In this document: positions 10,061-17,021 of the stretch, in pieces
How positions within the stretch are numbered: position 1 is the first letter of the stretch
Layout of the letters: the number at the start of each line of letters is the position of its first letter
NCBI RefSeq assembly: GCF_900067135.1
Contig: NZ_FJUR01000001.1
Span: 362,501-426,500, forward strand
Direction: 5' to 3'
From: Rhizobium sp. 9140
Lineage (GTDB): Bacteria > Pseudomonadota > Alphaproteobacteria > Rhizobiales > Rhizobiaceae
Length of the DNA: 64,000 nt
Made by a program: the position numbers and the translations under genes
The notes under the pieces: generated by a model
The model's input: only the letters and a program-made list of their open reading frames with translations
The model's database searches: none
Told to the model about the DNA's origin: nothing

Positions 10061-11713
10061 TCAAGCTGCCAGCATGAGGGCGGAGTTTTCGGCCTGGCGC
10101 ATCCGCTTCCACTCCCAGGGGAGCAGTTCCGGCAGACGCGAGGCAGGCAGGTCGGCGATACGAGCAAGGACATTGGCGAGCCAAGCCTTTGGGTCTACGT
10201 CGTTCAACCGTGCGGTCATGATCAGGGTGAGCATGATGGCAGTGCGATCTGCGCCCCGGTCTGATCCGGCGAAGAGCCATGCTTTTCTTCCGCAAGCGAC
10301 ACCGCGCAGCGCTCTTTCCGCAGCGTTGTTCGTCATGCAGGTTCTGCCGTCATCGACATACCGGGCAAAGTCAGCCCAGCGCGACAGCATATAGTCGATC
10401 GGTCCGGCCACCGGCGATGAGCGCGATAGGCTGGCCCGCTCGGTGCGCAACCATTCTTCCATATCGCCCAGCAATGGCTTGCTCTTGTCCTGGCGTACGG
10501 CAAACCGCTCGGCCGCGCTCAGGCCGTTGATGTCGCGCTCGATGGTGAACAAGGCATCGATGCGCTTTACGGCTTCGAGGGCTACCGGCGAGATCGGCTT
10601 AGCGCCTTTGCCGCGCCGAGCGTTGCGAGCGACATCGGCCAGCTCGAAGAACTTGCGGCGTGCGTGGGCGAAGCAGAACGCGGGTGTTGCCGGCATCTGC
10701 TTCCTCGCCCTGTCGAACAACGGATTGAAGCCGTTGTAGCAATCAGCCTGAAGGATGCCGCTGAAGTCGGCTAGATGCCTTTGCGGGTGCTCGCCGCGCC
10801 GATCGCTGGAGGCGTAAAAGACCGCCGCCGGCGGTGCAGGCCCGGCGAACGGCTGATCGTCGCGCACGTAAACCCATATTCGCCCGGTTGTGCATTGGCC
10901 TTTGGCCAGGATCGGGATCGTCGTATCGTCGCCATGAAGCCGCTCAGCCTGGAACACATGTGCCTCGATCAGGTCGAAGACCGGCTTAAGGGCGAAGGTG
11001 ACGTGCCCGACCTGATCGGCCAGCGTCTGGGTCGACAGATCGATGCCCTTACATTTGAACCGCGTGCTCTGGCGGTTCAGCGGGATGTGCTGCCCGAACT
11101 TGTCGAACACGATCGTCGCCAGCAACTGAGGGCCGATGAAGCCGCGCGGCGTGGCATGGAACGGTGCGGGAGCCTGACTGATCGCCTCGCAATCGCGGCA
11201 GGTAAACTTCTCGCGCACCGTCTCGATGACCTTGAAGCGGCGCGGGATCTCCTCCAGCGTTTCCGTCACATCCTCGCCCAGCTTCGACAGCCGCGAGCCG
11301 CCACAGCAGGCACATGCCGTCGGCGCTTCAATGATGATGCGTTCGCGCTCGACGTCTTCAGGCCATGGCTTGCGCACCGGCCTCTTGCGGGCGAAGGCGC
11401 GCACGGACTGCGTTTTGGCCGCGGCCTCTTGGGCGCCCAGTTCGTCCTCCGCGGCCGACGCCACGAGCTCCTCGAGCTGCAATTCCAACTGATCGATCAG
11501 CCGCTGTGTGCGCTCGCGGCGCGGCCCATGCTTCTCGCGCTCCAGCTTGCCGATCAGCAGTTGGAGATGCGCGTTCAGCGCCTCGATGCTCGACAGCTTC
11601 GCCTTCGCATTGGCCGCTTCCGCCTCGGCCTGAAGCCGGGCTGCGCGCTCGGCCAGCAGCGCCGCATGAGCGCTGGCAAGGTCCGATGGCAGTGAAAGCG
11701 GCTGCAATGTCAT
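10061..11713 (-). CDS. tnpC: IS66 transposase TnpC
   Basis: A 550-residue DDE transposase. It has an N-terminal leucine-rich coiled coil, a zinc-binding segment (CACCGG ... CRDC, about residues 135-185), and the catalytic domain with HGDDTTIPIL, LQADCYNG and NNAAERALRG carrying the acidic residues. A C-terminal proline/tryptophan segment (LLPWEWK) is typical of the family. I chose the ATG at MTLQPLSLP; an upstream TTG would add four residues. The gene appears complete. Confidence 0.95.
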   Translation of the reverse strand: MTLQPLSLPSDLASAHAALLAERAARLQAEAEAANAKAKLSSIEALNAHLQLLIGKLEREKHGPRRERTQRLIDQLELQLEELVASAAEDELGAQEAAAKTQSVRAFARKRPVRKPWPEDVERERIIIEAPTACACCGGSRLSKLGEDVTETLEEIPRRFKVIETVREKFTCRDCEAISQAPAPFHATPRGFIGPQLLATIVFDKFGQHIPLNRQSTRFKCKGIDLSTQTLADQVGHVTFALKPVFDLIEAHVFQAERLHGDDTTIPILAKGQCTTGRIWVYVRDDQPFAGPAPPAAVFYASSDRRGEHPQRHLADFSGILQADCYNGFNPLFDRARKQMPATPAFCFAHARRKFFELADVARNARRGKGAKPISPVALEAVKRIDALFTIERDINGLSAAERFAVRQDKSKPLLGDMEEWLRTERASLSRSSPVAGPIDYMLSRWADFARYVDDGRTCMTNNAAERALRGVACGRKAWLFAGSDRGADRTAIMLTLIMTARLNDVDPKAWLANVLARIADLPASRLPELLPWEWKRMRQAENSALMLAA

Positions 11714-11760
11714 GATGACATTCAACCAGATTTCTCAATAATCTCAATGCAAAAATGCAG

Positions 11761-12111
11761 TTAGACCCGGCTAGGGCGCCAAGTTTCCTGCGGCGCGCGC
11801 CAGTCAATTCCAGACAGCAAATAGGAAAGCTGCGCCGTCGAGATGGACACCACACCATCGGCCATCGAAGGCCATATGAACCTGCCCCTTTCAAGCCTTT
11901 TAGTGAACAGGCAAGCCCCCTGGCCATCGTGCCAGACGACCTTGATCAGGTCACCACGCTTCCCCCTGAAGCAGAACAGATGACCGCCCAGCGGGTCGTG
12001 CTTCAGCACCTCCTGCACCCGTAGCGCCAGCGATGGGAACCCACATCGCATGTCCGTATGGCCCGTCGAAAGCCAGACCTTGACGCCTGTTCCCATTGGA
12101 AACGGATTCAC
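11761..12111 (-). CDS. tnpB: IS66 accessory protein TnpB
   Basis: A 116-residue IS66 Orf2-like protein, required for transposition in this family. Motifs are VWLSTGHTDMRCGFPSLA, LFCFRGKRGDLIKVVWHDG and GACLFTKRLERGRFIWP. The start is GTG, overlapping the tnpA stop (GTGA), which matches the family N-terminus of the form M-x-PFP. An in-frame ATG five codons later is less likely. Confidence 0.93.
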   Translation of the reverse strand: MNPFPMGTGVKVWLSTGHTDMRCGFPSLALRVQEVLKHDPLGGHLFCFRGKRGDLIKVVWHDGQGACLFTKRLERGRFIWPSMADGVVSISTAQLSYLLSGIDWRAPQETWRPSRV

Positions 12112-12482
12112 CGTAGCGCCTCCAGTCCGCGCAGGACCCGAAGCAGCGCTTCAACGTCGACGTCGCGTCCTACGTTCACACGGCGACCATTGGCGCTGAT
12201 AACCTCCATAAGCCCACTTTGTGTCATCAAAGAATTGGTCGGCGCAACAGCCGGCATGCCTGGCTCCGGGACCAGCAGTGCAGCAATAAACCCTTCACTC
12301 CGGCCATTGCTGAGCCGTCCCTCACGGGCTGCTTTACGCCAATCGTTCAACTGAAAGCGTGTGATCCCATGGCGACGTGCTGTCGCCGTGACCTGACGCG
12401 GGGCGGAATAACTCTCTGCCACGATCGCAAGTTTGACCTCGTTGCTGAAACGGCGACGCCGCCCGCTATCGACAATCTCCAT
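12108..12482 (-). CDS. tnpA: IS66 accessory protein TnpA
   Basis: A 124-residue IS66-family TnpA with an N-terminal IS3/IS911-like helix-turn-helix (RRRFSNEVKLAIVAES ... VTATARRHGITRFQLNDWRKA) and a basic linker. The ATG gives MEIVDSGRRRRF. The same frame continues upstream without a stop into the istA N-terminal fragment, so naive gene calling would report a fused 237-residue protein, which is an artefact of the nested insertion. Confidence 0.92.
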   Translation of the reverse strand: MEIVDSGRRRRFSNEVKLAIVAESYSAPRQVTATARRHGITRFQLNDWRKAAREGRLSNGRSEGFIAALLVPEPGMPAVAPTNSLMTQSGLMEVISANGRRVNVGRDVDVEALLRVLRGLEALR

Positions 12483-12613
12483 GCGGCTAACTTGGGGCCG
12501 CTTCTCTATTGGTAAATCCACGGTTCTCACACTGTCTATATATTGACGTCCATATAGACAGAGCATCCAATTCGCCTCACTTCTCAGCAAGACGGCCTTC
12601 CTCGGAAGCTTAC

Positions 12614-12621
12614 GTCTGTCT
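12614..12621. repeat. 8-bp target duplication of the IS66-like element (right copy)
   Basis: GTCTGTCT, identical to 9363-9370 and directly adjacent to the other inverted repeat of the IS66-like element. Confidence 0.93.
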
Positions 12622-12821
12622 TCGTCCAGCCAGTGATCGATCGTCGAGACAAACGCATCCAGCTTGGGCCGCCGGATCGGTGATTGTCGCTGATAGCCAG
12701 GTGGCGTCGAATAGGACAGCATCTTGGAAACGCTGTCGCGCGATATGTTGAAATGCTTTGCAGCCTGACGCCGGCTCATGCCTTCCGAGCAAGCCAGTCG
12801 AACCTTCAGATATAATTCCAC
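12614..12821 (-). pseudogene. istA: IS21 transposase IstA, N-terminal fragment
   Basis: The first 69 codons of istA from a GTG start (VELYLKVRLACSEG), containing the helix-turn-helix MSRRQAAKHFNISRDSVSKML. Its frame breaks off at ...HWLDEDR, where the IS66-like element begins. The remainder is at 8074-9370. Confidence 0.9.
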
Positions 12822-12920
12822 GGTATAGATCCCCAGGCCCTCCTGCGCTCATTGCAGAAGAGAAATAGGTGGCCGACTTTTACGCCGCCCGAAGCGGGAC
12901 AATCCCGCCGCTACCGTGGT

Positions 12921-13247
12921 CTAATTTTGCACCGCCGCTCTCAATGTCAGACGAGTATCAACGAACTCATCGGCGTCGAAGAACACCACCCAGTCAGCAC
13001 CATGGAGGTCTCTTGCTCGATCGAACAGGAAGGTGTTGCGGTTACCTTCATCGAAAATGACGCAGCGGCGCTCGATCAGCTCAATCGGCAAGCCTTCGTC
13101 GATCATCGCTCTCACTATCACGACCGTGCGGTCATTGCTCCCATCGTCAAGAACAATGACGCTATCCATCTGGGCAAGGTGATGCCTGATCACGGCCTCA
13201 ATGATGTCGTCCTCATTGAGCGTGCGCACAACGCCAACAATTTTCAT
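12921..13247 (-). pseudogene. Glycosyltransferase family 2, truncated by the IS21-like element
   Basis: Only the N-terminal third of a GT-A glycosyltransferase remains: MKIVGVVRTLNEDD, the nucleotide-binding IVLDDGSNDRT, and the DxD-type FFDADEF. The last natural codons run into the IS21 terminus, which supplies about six foreign codons and a TAG. The remainder is not found on the far side of the IS, where the integrase operon begins. The ATG at MKIVGVV follows an AGGA; an earlier in-frame ATG at 13328 lacks a ribosome site. The DNA is AT-richer than the backbone. Confidence 0.88.
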
Positions 13248-13403
13248 GCCCGATTTCCTAACCTGATCTTCCGGCTTGCCCAAGGCTGCACGAATGCGGC
13301 CAATGAAATTTGATCCTGCTTCTCTCATATGCGCTGGGTATCACTGTGCACTTTCGGGAGCAAGACTCGCCTTGTGGCCGAAGGGAACACATTTCCGCAC
13401 ATC

Positions 13404-14942
13404 TTAATGGTCAAGAACGCCATAGACTTCCACCTCAGCCAGATTGAGGATCGTGGTTTTCCCTCTCACTATAACTCTAATATAACGAGCGATAATATTT
13501 TCAGTGGCAATAAATCGCAATGGAACGAATGAATTCTCTTGAACGCCAAAAAGCTCATGCGTTTGAAGAACTTCGACCCACGTTTGTCCGTCTAGCGACC
13601 ATTCAATTGCAATACCCCTTGCTCGCTCTTGGATTGCCACATCATCGTTTTTTCTATTGAAGACCCTCACTTCTTTGAGAAGGAAATTCTGCCTGCAATC
13701 GACCGCCCACCATGGCTCGAAGTCTTCGCCAGTATGGCAGCCCGCTTCCTTACTACTGTCACCCGAAACGCACAGTTTGGCATCCTCTTCTATCGAAGAG
13801 CCGGAAGACCAAGGGGAAATTGAGCTTTGTGTTGGGACACCTTGGAGCGCTAGGTTGGGAAACTCAATTGCCTCGTCAAAGCTGTTGTGAATCGAGTAAC
13901 CGGTCTTTCTGCCGATGTCAGAAAAATGGTGCAGTCCGTTTCGATACCAACCGTTACTAATGAGAAGCGCAACATCGAGGTATTTGTGAACGTACTTTTT
14001 CTCGCTGAAACCTAGGGGAGCCACCTCAGCGACGGGAGGCATCTGATGGGGCCGCCTCCTGATAGCTCTTACGTGCGCTGACGAAATCTCTTTCCAAGAT
14101 CCTGCAATTGCTTTGTAGTGCTCCATTGCGGCGTCAACAGGAAGGGCGTAATTCATTGGGAAAAGATAAAACCGGTACCTTTTATCCTTATCTTGGATGA
14201 GGTCGATGTCGGGCATATGCGCAGGGTTTAAGAAGCCGTTGATGGGCAGATAGATTTGTTCCGCGTCCGAAAGCCAGGCTGCAGCGAGTGAAAACGTGCT
14301 GGTTGCAGGCACAATGTACTTGGCCGACCGCACTGTCTCAAAGTCCTTGTAAGCTCCCTGTGAATTCACGAAACGAGCATCGGGGAACGCTTGCTGCAGC
14401 CGATCGAAGTAGGGTGAAGGTGCCAACTGGCCGAGAAACAGCGGCTTTTTTCCAGTTGCCCGAACGATATCCTCGTAAAATTCCACAGGGACAAGCGGAT
14501 ACCAATGAACTTCTCCAGATAGGATTTCTGACGCTCGGACGTTGATGACTATGGTGTCGTCATCAATCTCGATCTCAGGCTTATCCATTGCCTTGAACCG
14601 CTTGGCATACAAATCCTTATCAAGGAAGAAGTCCTTGCGTTGCAGATGATGCTGGATCTGAATGAACGTCGAAGGCTCCTCTGCGACGAGGGCCTTGATC
14701 CTATCGAAGTCGAAATCCTTCGCAGACTTAATAACAATGTGCTTCCTGTAGTTTGTACGGTCGACCTTGGGAAAACTGAACCCCCAGTCGTTAAAATCGG
14801 CATTCGAGATTGTGCTTGGACCGATGTGCTCCATCAACCCGCAAATCGCAAAATACTGGTACATGCGATTACCAAGGTTTCCGTACCATTCGGTGTTGAC
14901 TTCAATGTTGGGTCGATCTGCAAAGGTAGAGCTGTCGTGCAT
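13404..14942 (-). CDS. Fucosyltransferase-like (GT11-type) protein fused to an F5/8C (discoidin) domain
   Basis: A 512-residue protein. Residues about 15-300 resemble alpha-1,2-fucosyltransferases: YGNLGNRMYQYFAI corresponds to the GT11 motif G-x-LGNQMFQY, IVINVRASEILSGE to the donor-site strand, and STFSLAAAWLS to the SNSTFSWWAAWL motif. A middle stretch (HKYLDVALLISNGWYRNGLHHF) looks like the linker motif seen near rhizobial glycosyltransferases. Residues about 362-510 form a discoidin/F5/8 type C domain (WWAVDCRQNFLLKEVRVFNR, ARGIAIEWSLDGQTW, ARYIRVIVRG, LNLAEVEVYG), probably sugar-binding. There is no signal peptide. It probably modifies a surface glycan. The gene is AT-rich. GT11 membership is inferred from motifs only. 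Confidence 0.7.
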   Translation of the reverse strand: MHDSSTFADRPNIEVNTEWYGNLGNRMYQYFAICGLMEHIGPSTISNADFNDWGFSFPKVDRTNYRKHIVIKSAKDFDFDRIKALVAEEPSTFIQIQHHLQRKDFFLDKDLYAKRFKAMDKPEIEIDDDTIVINVRASEILSGEVHWYPLVPVEFYEDIVRATGKKPLFLGQLAPSPYFDRLQQAFPDARFVNSQGAYKDFETVRSAKYIVPATSTFSLAAAWLSDAEQIYLPINGFLNPAHMPDIDLIQDKDKRYRFYLFPMNYALPVDAAMEHYKAIAGSWKEISSAHVRAIRRRPHQMPPVAEVAPLGFSEKKYVHKYLDVALLISNGWYRNGLHHFSDIGRKTGYSIHNSFDEAIEFPNLALQGVPTQSSISPWSSGSSIEEDAKLCVSGDSSKEAGCHTGEDFEPWWAVDCRQNFLLKEVRVFNRKNDDVAIQERARGIAIEWSLDGQTWVEVLQTHELFGVQENSFVPLRFIATENIIARYIRVIVRGKTTILNLAEVEVYGVLDH

Positions 14943-15104
14943 TGAAACTTCCTTCGATTGGGAAGCCGTTCAATCCGCTTGCTCCCCAGCATAAGGAGGT
15001 GCCTAGCATTGCCTCATATGTGGAGCAAGGCTGAGGGCCCTTCTGTGCTTTGCGCCATAACCTCGTGACGCCGATTATCCGGCCATCGAAACGAGGCGAT
15101 GGCG

Positions 15105-15947
15105 ATGAACGAATTCGAACGGTCACTGGCGAAGGTGCTGGTTCACGAGGGCGGGTATGTGCATGACCCGCGCGACCCGGGCGGTGAGACGAACCAGGGC
15201 GTGACGAAGCGGGTCTACGACGACTATCGTCGCAACCGTGGTGCCAAGCCCCAGAGCATCAAGCTCATGACCAATGGCGAGCGCGACTCCATCTATCGCA
15301 TGCGGTATTGGGCGCTCATCAACGGAGACAGCCTGCCGGCCGGCGTCAGCTATGTCGTGTTCGACGGCGCGGTGAACTCCGGCGTCAAGCAGTCCGGCAT
15401 GTGGCTGCAACGCGCTCTCGGCATGACCGGCGCGGCCGTAGATGGGGTAATCGGCCCCGGCACGCTCGCGGCGCTCCGCGGCATCAACGATCATGACGCG
15501 CTGATTGCACGCATCCTCGATCGCCGCATGACCTTCCTCAGGAACCTGAAGATATGGAAGACTTATCGCAAGGGGTGGACGAGCCGCGTCAACGACGTGC
15601 GCGCCATCGGTCAGGCGTGGGCATCCGGTTCGGTCGGTCCTGAGATCACCTTCATCGACAAGGCCAACGTCAAAGCCCGCATCGAGGATGCGAAGACGGC
15701 GCCGACCAAGGGCATTGCGGACGCAGCGACCGGCGGCGGTGTTGGCTCCGGTGCGCTGGCCGCCACGCTGCAGCAGGTGCAGGACCAGCTTGCACCCTTC
15801 AGCGCCGGCAGCGCGCTTATCGGCCACGTCGTCGCCGGGCTGGTGATCGCTACCGGCGTTCTCACGATCGGCGGCGTCGCATATCGCTGGTACGCCACCC
15901 GCAAGAAAGCCGAGCTGGCCGACGCGCTCGACAAGGTGCCAGTGTGA
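15105..15947 (+). CDS. Phage endolysin, GH108 family, with C-terminal membrane anchor
   Basis: A 280-residue peptidoglycan hydrolase (N-acetylmuramidase type). The catalytic glutamate is in LVHEGGYVHDPRDPGGETNQGVT, the GH108 signature, and the peptidoglycan-binding helix bundle contains VDGVIGPGTLAAL. Residues about 235-260 (IGHVVAGLVIATGVLTIGGVAYRW) form a membrane helix, so it could be a signal-arrest-like or membrane-held lysozyme. The second ATG has GAGG eight bases upstream and is preferred over the ATG two codons earlier. Its stop overlaps the next gene (GTGA), giving a compact lysis operon. Confidence 0.9.
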   Translation: MNEFERSLAKVLVHEGGYVHDPRDPGGETNQGVTKRVYDDYRRNRGAKPQSIKLMTNGERDSIYRMRYWALINGDSLPAGVSYVVFDGAVNSGVKQSGMWLQRALGMTGAAVDGVIGPGTLAALRGINDHDALIARILDRRMTFLRNLKIWKTYRKGWTSRVNDVRAIGQAWASGSVGPEITFIDKANVKARIEDAKTAPTKGIADAATGGGVGSGALAATLQQVQDQLAPFSAGSALIGHVVAGLVIATGVLTIGGVAYRWYATRKKAELADALDKVPV

Positions 15948-16255
15948 TTGGCGTGCTGGACTGGTTGAAGCTCGGGGTCGGCGCGACCGTCGGCGCCGCG
16001 CTGATCTCCGGCCTGGCATATCTCTACGGCAAGTCGGCCGGGCGCCAGCAGGCCGCCGTCGTCGCCCTCGAAAACTCCGTCGTCATCCTGCGCAAGAGGA
16101 ATGAAATCGATGCTGAAATCTCTCGCTCTGATGCTTCTGAGCTGTGCCGCTCTCTCTTCCTGCCAGACACAGAAGAGCACCGCGAATGCGTGCGACGGGT
16201 GGCAGAAGCTGACACCGACGCTGGAAACGGCGGTCAAGATCGTGGTGGACGATAG
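15944..16255 (+). CDS. Rz-like inner-membrane spanin subunit
   Basis: A 103-residue protein with one N-terminal membrane helix (LGVGATVGAALISGLAYLYG) and a charged periplasmic helix, the layout of an i-spanin. The GTG start overlaps the endolysin stop. A lipoprotein gene is embedded in another frame in its 3' half, the classical Rz/Rz1 arrangement. The assignment rests on architecture and position, as spanins diverge too much for motif recognition. Confidence 0.72.
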   Translation: MIGVLDWLKLGVGATVGAALISGLAYLYGKSAGRQQAAVVALENSVVILRKRNEIDAEISRSDASELCRSLFLPDTEEHRECVRRVAEADTDAGNGGQDRGGR

Positions 16256-16319
16256 GCCGTTCGCCAATCAGGTCGCTGCGCACAATGCGCTCGGCATCCG
16301 TCAGAAATGCTGGAAGTGA
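16110..16319 (+). CDS. Rz1-like outer-membrane spanin lipoprotein, embedded in the Rz-like gene
   Basis: A 69-residue lipoprotein. The signal peptide MLKSLALMLLSCAALSSC carries a lipobox LSSC, followed by a short mature domain. It overlaps the Rz-like gene by 146 bases in a different frame and extends 64 bases beyond it. AAGAGG stands about nine bases before this ATG; an ATG three codons earlier is too close to that site. Together the two proteins would span the periplasm and disrupt the outer membrane at lysis. Confidence 0.72.
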   Translation: MLKSLALMLLSCAALSSCQTQKSTANACDGWQKLTPTLETAVKIVVDDRPFANQVAAHNALGIRQKCWK

Positions 16320-16387
16320 CGGCCGGCCGGATGCACTACTTGGGTTGAACGAACAACCCCTGATGAACGTTAAGGGTTGAGACTTCA

Positions 16388-16804
16388 ATGAGCGATGCGG
16401 GAAACACGTCCATGACTTGGGACTGGGTCAAAGGGAATATCCCCACCATCATCGCGATCGGCGGCCTGTTCTGGTACACGGCCCAGGACAACGCCAAGAT
16501 CAAGGCCCAGCTCGATGAGGGCGAGCGGTACCGCGTGACGCGCAGCACCCAGACCGACAAGAACTTTGCCGACGTCAATTCGGCTCTGAAGAACATGAGC
16601 GATCTGCCCTATCGCATGGGCGCGCAGGAGGGGAAGACCCAGGCGCTGAACGATCGCGTGGACCGTCTCGCCGACGCCATCCTCGGTTCGCAGGAGGCGA
16701 TCAGGAAGGACATCGCCGGCCTCTCCACCAAGGTTGAGGTGTTGGGCTCCAAGATCGACACGTTTTCCGAAAAGCCGCAGCCCGGCAGCCTTCGCCCGAG
16801 ATAA
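16388..16804 (+). CDS. Phage-type membrane protein with coiled coil
   Basis: A 138-residue protein with one N-terminal membrane helix (WVKGNIPTIIAIGGLFWYTA) and a long amphipathic, probably coiled-coil tail (ALNDRVDRLADAILGSQEAI, IAGLSTKVEVLGSKIDTF). It is the last gene of the lysis region. It could be a holin-like or lysis-accessory protein, but no conserved motif proves this. A short hairpin (GGGTTG...CAACCC, 16342-16359) lies upstream. Confidence 0.6.
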   Translation: MSDAGNTSMTWDWVKGNIPTIIAIGGLFWYTAQDNAKIKAQLDEGERYRVTRSTQTDKNFADVNSALKNMSDLPYRMGAQEGKTQALNDRVDRLADAILGSQEAIRKDIAGLSTKVEVLGSKIDTFSEKPQPGSLRPR

Positions 16805-16807
16805 GAC

Positions 16808-16835
16808 CGCGTTCCCAGAGATATCCGGGAACGCG
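16808..16835 (+). terminator. Hairpin after the lysis cassette
   Basis: CGCGTTCCC and GGGAACGCG form a 9-bp perfect stem with a 10-base loop, three bases after the stop of the last lysis gene. No T-run follows. It is a candidate terminator closing the phage operon just before attR. Confidence 0.6.
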
Positions 16836-16879
16836 CGATTTCAACGGAACGTCTGCTTATAATCCCAACACTTAGGCAG

Positions 16880-16927
16880 AGATTCCTAATCTGTAGGCCA
16901 CTGGTTCGAGTCCAGTCGGGATCACCA
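16880..16927 (+). repeat. attR: 48-bp direct repeat of the tRNA-Arg 3' end
   Basis: An exact copy of 5351-5398. No 5' half of a tRNA precedes it, so this is the displaced attachment-site end and not a second tRNA gene. It sets the right border of the integrase-bearing island. Confidence 0.93.
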
Positions 16928-17021
16928 TGAGGCGTCTATCCAATCCTAGCTCAAGACCGCTTGGTATGCCTTCTGCTCGCGATCAATATCGCGCGCGCGA
17001 TTTCACTATAGGTTAAATGAT

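Larger units (their letters stand above)
9371..12613 (-). mobile_element. IS66-like element with passenger gene (3243 bp)
   Basis: The ends are imperfect inverted repeats starting GTAAGCATCCGAG (9371) and, on the opposite strand, GTAAGCTTCCGAG (12613). Perfect 8-bp duplications flank the element. It contains tnpA, tnpB, tnpC and a PRiA4b ORF3-like passenger gene, all on the minus strand with overlapping or near-overlapping junctions. All four frames look complete, so the element may be functional. It sits inside istA of the IS21-like element and therefore arrived later. Confidence 0.95.
7209..12943 (-). mobile_element. IS21-like element, interrupted by an IS66-like element
   Basis: istB and istA are in IS21 order on the minus strand. 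Related terminal repeats mark the ends: GCGGCGGCGCAAAAGTCGG and CCAC at 7215-7237, and in inverse orientation GTGGTCTAATTTTGCACCGC at 12916-12938, with a second inner copy at 12869-12890. The left end reads TG inward and the right end CA outward. Without the IS66-like element and its 8-bp duplication the element is about 2.48 kb, the usual IS21 size. The bases outside the two ends do not match each other, so there is no target duplication, which fits a deletion at one end. The borders are good to a few bases. Confidence 0.85.
5351..16927. mobile_element. tRNA-Arg-integrated island, degraded prophage with glycan cargo (about 11.6 kb)
   Basis: The island is bounded by the 48-bp att repeats and has the integrase next to attL. 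Contents in order: integrase, two small genes, IS21-like element carrying a nested IS66-like element, truncated GT2 glycosyltransferase, fucosyltransferase-like/discoidin protein, and a lysis cassette of endolysin, Rz-like, Rz1-like and a coiled-coil membrane protein. No capsid, tail, replication or packaging genes remain. It is therefore a remnant of a phage or satellite, not an active phage. The cargo between 12.9 and 15.0 kb is visibly richer in A and T than the backbone. Confidence 0.88.

Noticed and set aside
12108..12821. A 237-codon fused protein (IstA N-terminus plus TnpA)
   Set aside because: The fusion arises because the IS66-like element inserted in a compatible frame. tnpA has its own start, and istA is broken here.
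12852..13313. A 153-codon plus-strand frame over the GT2 fragment
   Set aside because: The opposite strand has clear GT2 motifs; this frame has none.
16876..16927. A second tRNA-Arg gene
   Set aside because: Only the 3' 48 bases are present, without the acceptor 5' strand and D-arm; it is the attR repeat.
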